Positions 6,640-6,986 of a stretch of 6,986 nucleotides of DNA are shown here, one piece after another. This DNA is from Actinomycetota bacterium (GTDB lineage: Bacteria > Actinomycetota > Thermoleophilia > Gaiellales > Gaiellaceae): NCBI GenBank assembly GCA_016870235.1, contig VGCB01000147.1, forward strand, positions 1 through 6,986. Reading direction: 5' to 3'. The notes under the pieces are model-generated. The model had not been told where the DNA came from and made no database searches. It saw nothing but the letters and a program-made list of their open reading frames with translations. The stretch's first letter is position 1. Each line of letters opens with the position of its first letter. The position numbers were made by a program, and so were the translations under genes.

Positions 6640-6986
6640 CAGTGGTGCTCCTTCGGGTCGCCGAGCTGGGCGACGAGATGCTCGGGGAGCAGATCGCCCT
6701 CGCGCGGGTGTCGGGTCATCGTGCGGTAGCCGGCGGGCAGCTCCTGGCCGATCGCGTCCGCGATCGCCTGCACGACCGGCACGGTGGAGGGATCGGTGTA
6801 GGCGATCCCGTTCGGCGAGGTGTCGCCGATCCGGTTCGCGTTCTTGAGCCGGAACTCGACCTGATCGATCCCGAGCTCGTTCGCGACGCGCGTCATGTGC
6901 GTCTCGGTCGAGAACGAGACCGAGGTGACGCCGAAGCCCCTCATCGCCGTCGTCGGCACGCGGTTCGTGAAGACCACGTAGCCGTC
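6639..6986 (-). CDS. Xanthine dehydrogenase family molybdopterin-binding subunit, N-terminal half, 3' part only (runs off window)
   Basis: The last 115 residues of the first half of the molybdenum subunit. The frame is open through base 6986 (D-G-Y-V-V-F-T-N before any start), so the gene begins outside the window; a GTG at 6977 is an internal Val codon, not a start. Visible are TTAMRGFG, whose Arg and Phe match the substrate-pocket Arg/Phe pair of the family (R912 and F914 in bovine xanthine oxidase), then THMTRVANELGIDQVEFRLKNA, the standard helix after it. The common G-P-Q following RGFG is absent (RGFGVTSV). The protein ends with a roughly 40-residue linker-like tail (…LGDPKEHH) and stops exactly where one-piece relatives continue into RGRG. 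Stop TGA at 6641-6639 overlaps the start of the second half as TGATG. The two halves should assemble into one active site. Substrate unknown. Confidence 0.9.
   Translation of the reverse strand, partial: DGYVVFTNRVPTTAMRGFGVTSVSFSTETHMTRVANELGIDQVEFRLKNANRIGDTSPNGIAYTDPSTVPVVQAIADAIGQELPAGYRTMTRHPREGDLLPEHLVAQLGDPKEHH
6648..6653 (-). promoter_or_regulatory. Strong Shine-Dalgarno site for the C-terminal half of the split molybdenum subunit
   Basis: Reads AAGGAG on the minus strand, followed by eight bases and the ATG at 6639. It lies inside the coding end of the preceding half. It is the clearest ribosome binding site in the window and indicates that the second half is initiated independently, not as a broken remnant of a fused gene. 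Confidence 0.8.

Noticed and set aside
6637..6660. Split of the molybdenum subunit as a simple frameshift pseudogene or sequencing error
   Set aside because: The second half has its own strong ribosome site and start, the break is in a linker, and both halves keep intact motifs, so two working genes are the better reading. Relatives would still be needed to close the question.
5878..6847. Plus-strand open frames opposite the molybdenum-subunit genes (for example 5878-6729 and 6080-6847)
   Set aside because: Antisense shadows without domains. They overlap conserved motifs on the minus strand and have no gene-like neighbours or ribosome sites.

Overview
The window is a GC-rich (about 70% by eye), densely coding piece of a bacterial chromosome. 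Composition, codon choice (almost always G or C in third position) and frequent stop/start overlaps suit an actinobacterium, possibly one of the deep soil lineages such as Thermoleophilia. That placement is inference: no rRNA or other phylogenetic marker is present. There is no tRNA, rRNA, insertion sequence, CRISPR array or phage gene.

Two operons converge on a 40-bp gap at 4436-4475. The plus-strand operon (2-4435) carries the C-terminal catalytic part of an M24 metallopeptidase, cut by the left edge, followed by the two subunits of a hydantoinase/oxoprolinase/acetone-carboxylase family enzyme (hyuA, hyuB). M24 and hyuA overlap as GTGA. hyuA and hyuB are bridged by a possible 20-codon mini-ORF that overlaps both as ATGA.

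The minus-strand operon (6986-4476, read right to left) carries a xanthine dehydrogenase family molybdenum subunit split into two genes, then a small cupin and a short-chain dehydrogenase. The N-terminal half of the molybdenum subunit is cut by the right edge. All three junctions overlap (TGATG, ATGA, GTGA), so the four products are probably made in coupled amounts. The split is supported by a strong Shine-Dalgarno sequence (AAGGAG, 8 nt spacing) in front of the second half.

Together the genes look like a catabolic locus. A plausible reading is that the molybdenum enzyme hydroxylates a substrate, perhaps an N-heterocycle; HyuAB uses ATP to open a lactam/imide ring or carboxylate a ketone; the M24 enzyme cleaves a resulting amide or peptide-like bond; and the SDR and cupin handle an alcohol/ketone or unstable intermediate. 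The family assignments are firm. The substrate and the order of steps are inference, and the two operons may not share a pathway. No transporter, regulator or promoter lies inside the window. The points most worth a second look are the split molybdenum subunit with its Gly-Asn-Gly active-site loop, the mini-ORF between hyuA and hyuB, and the gene combination itself.
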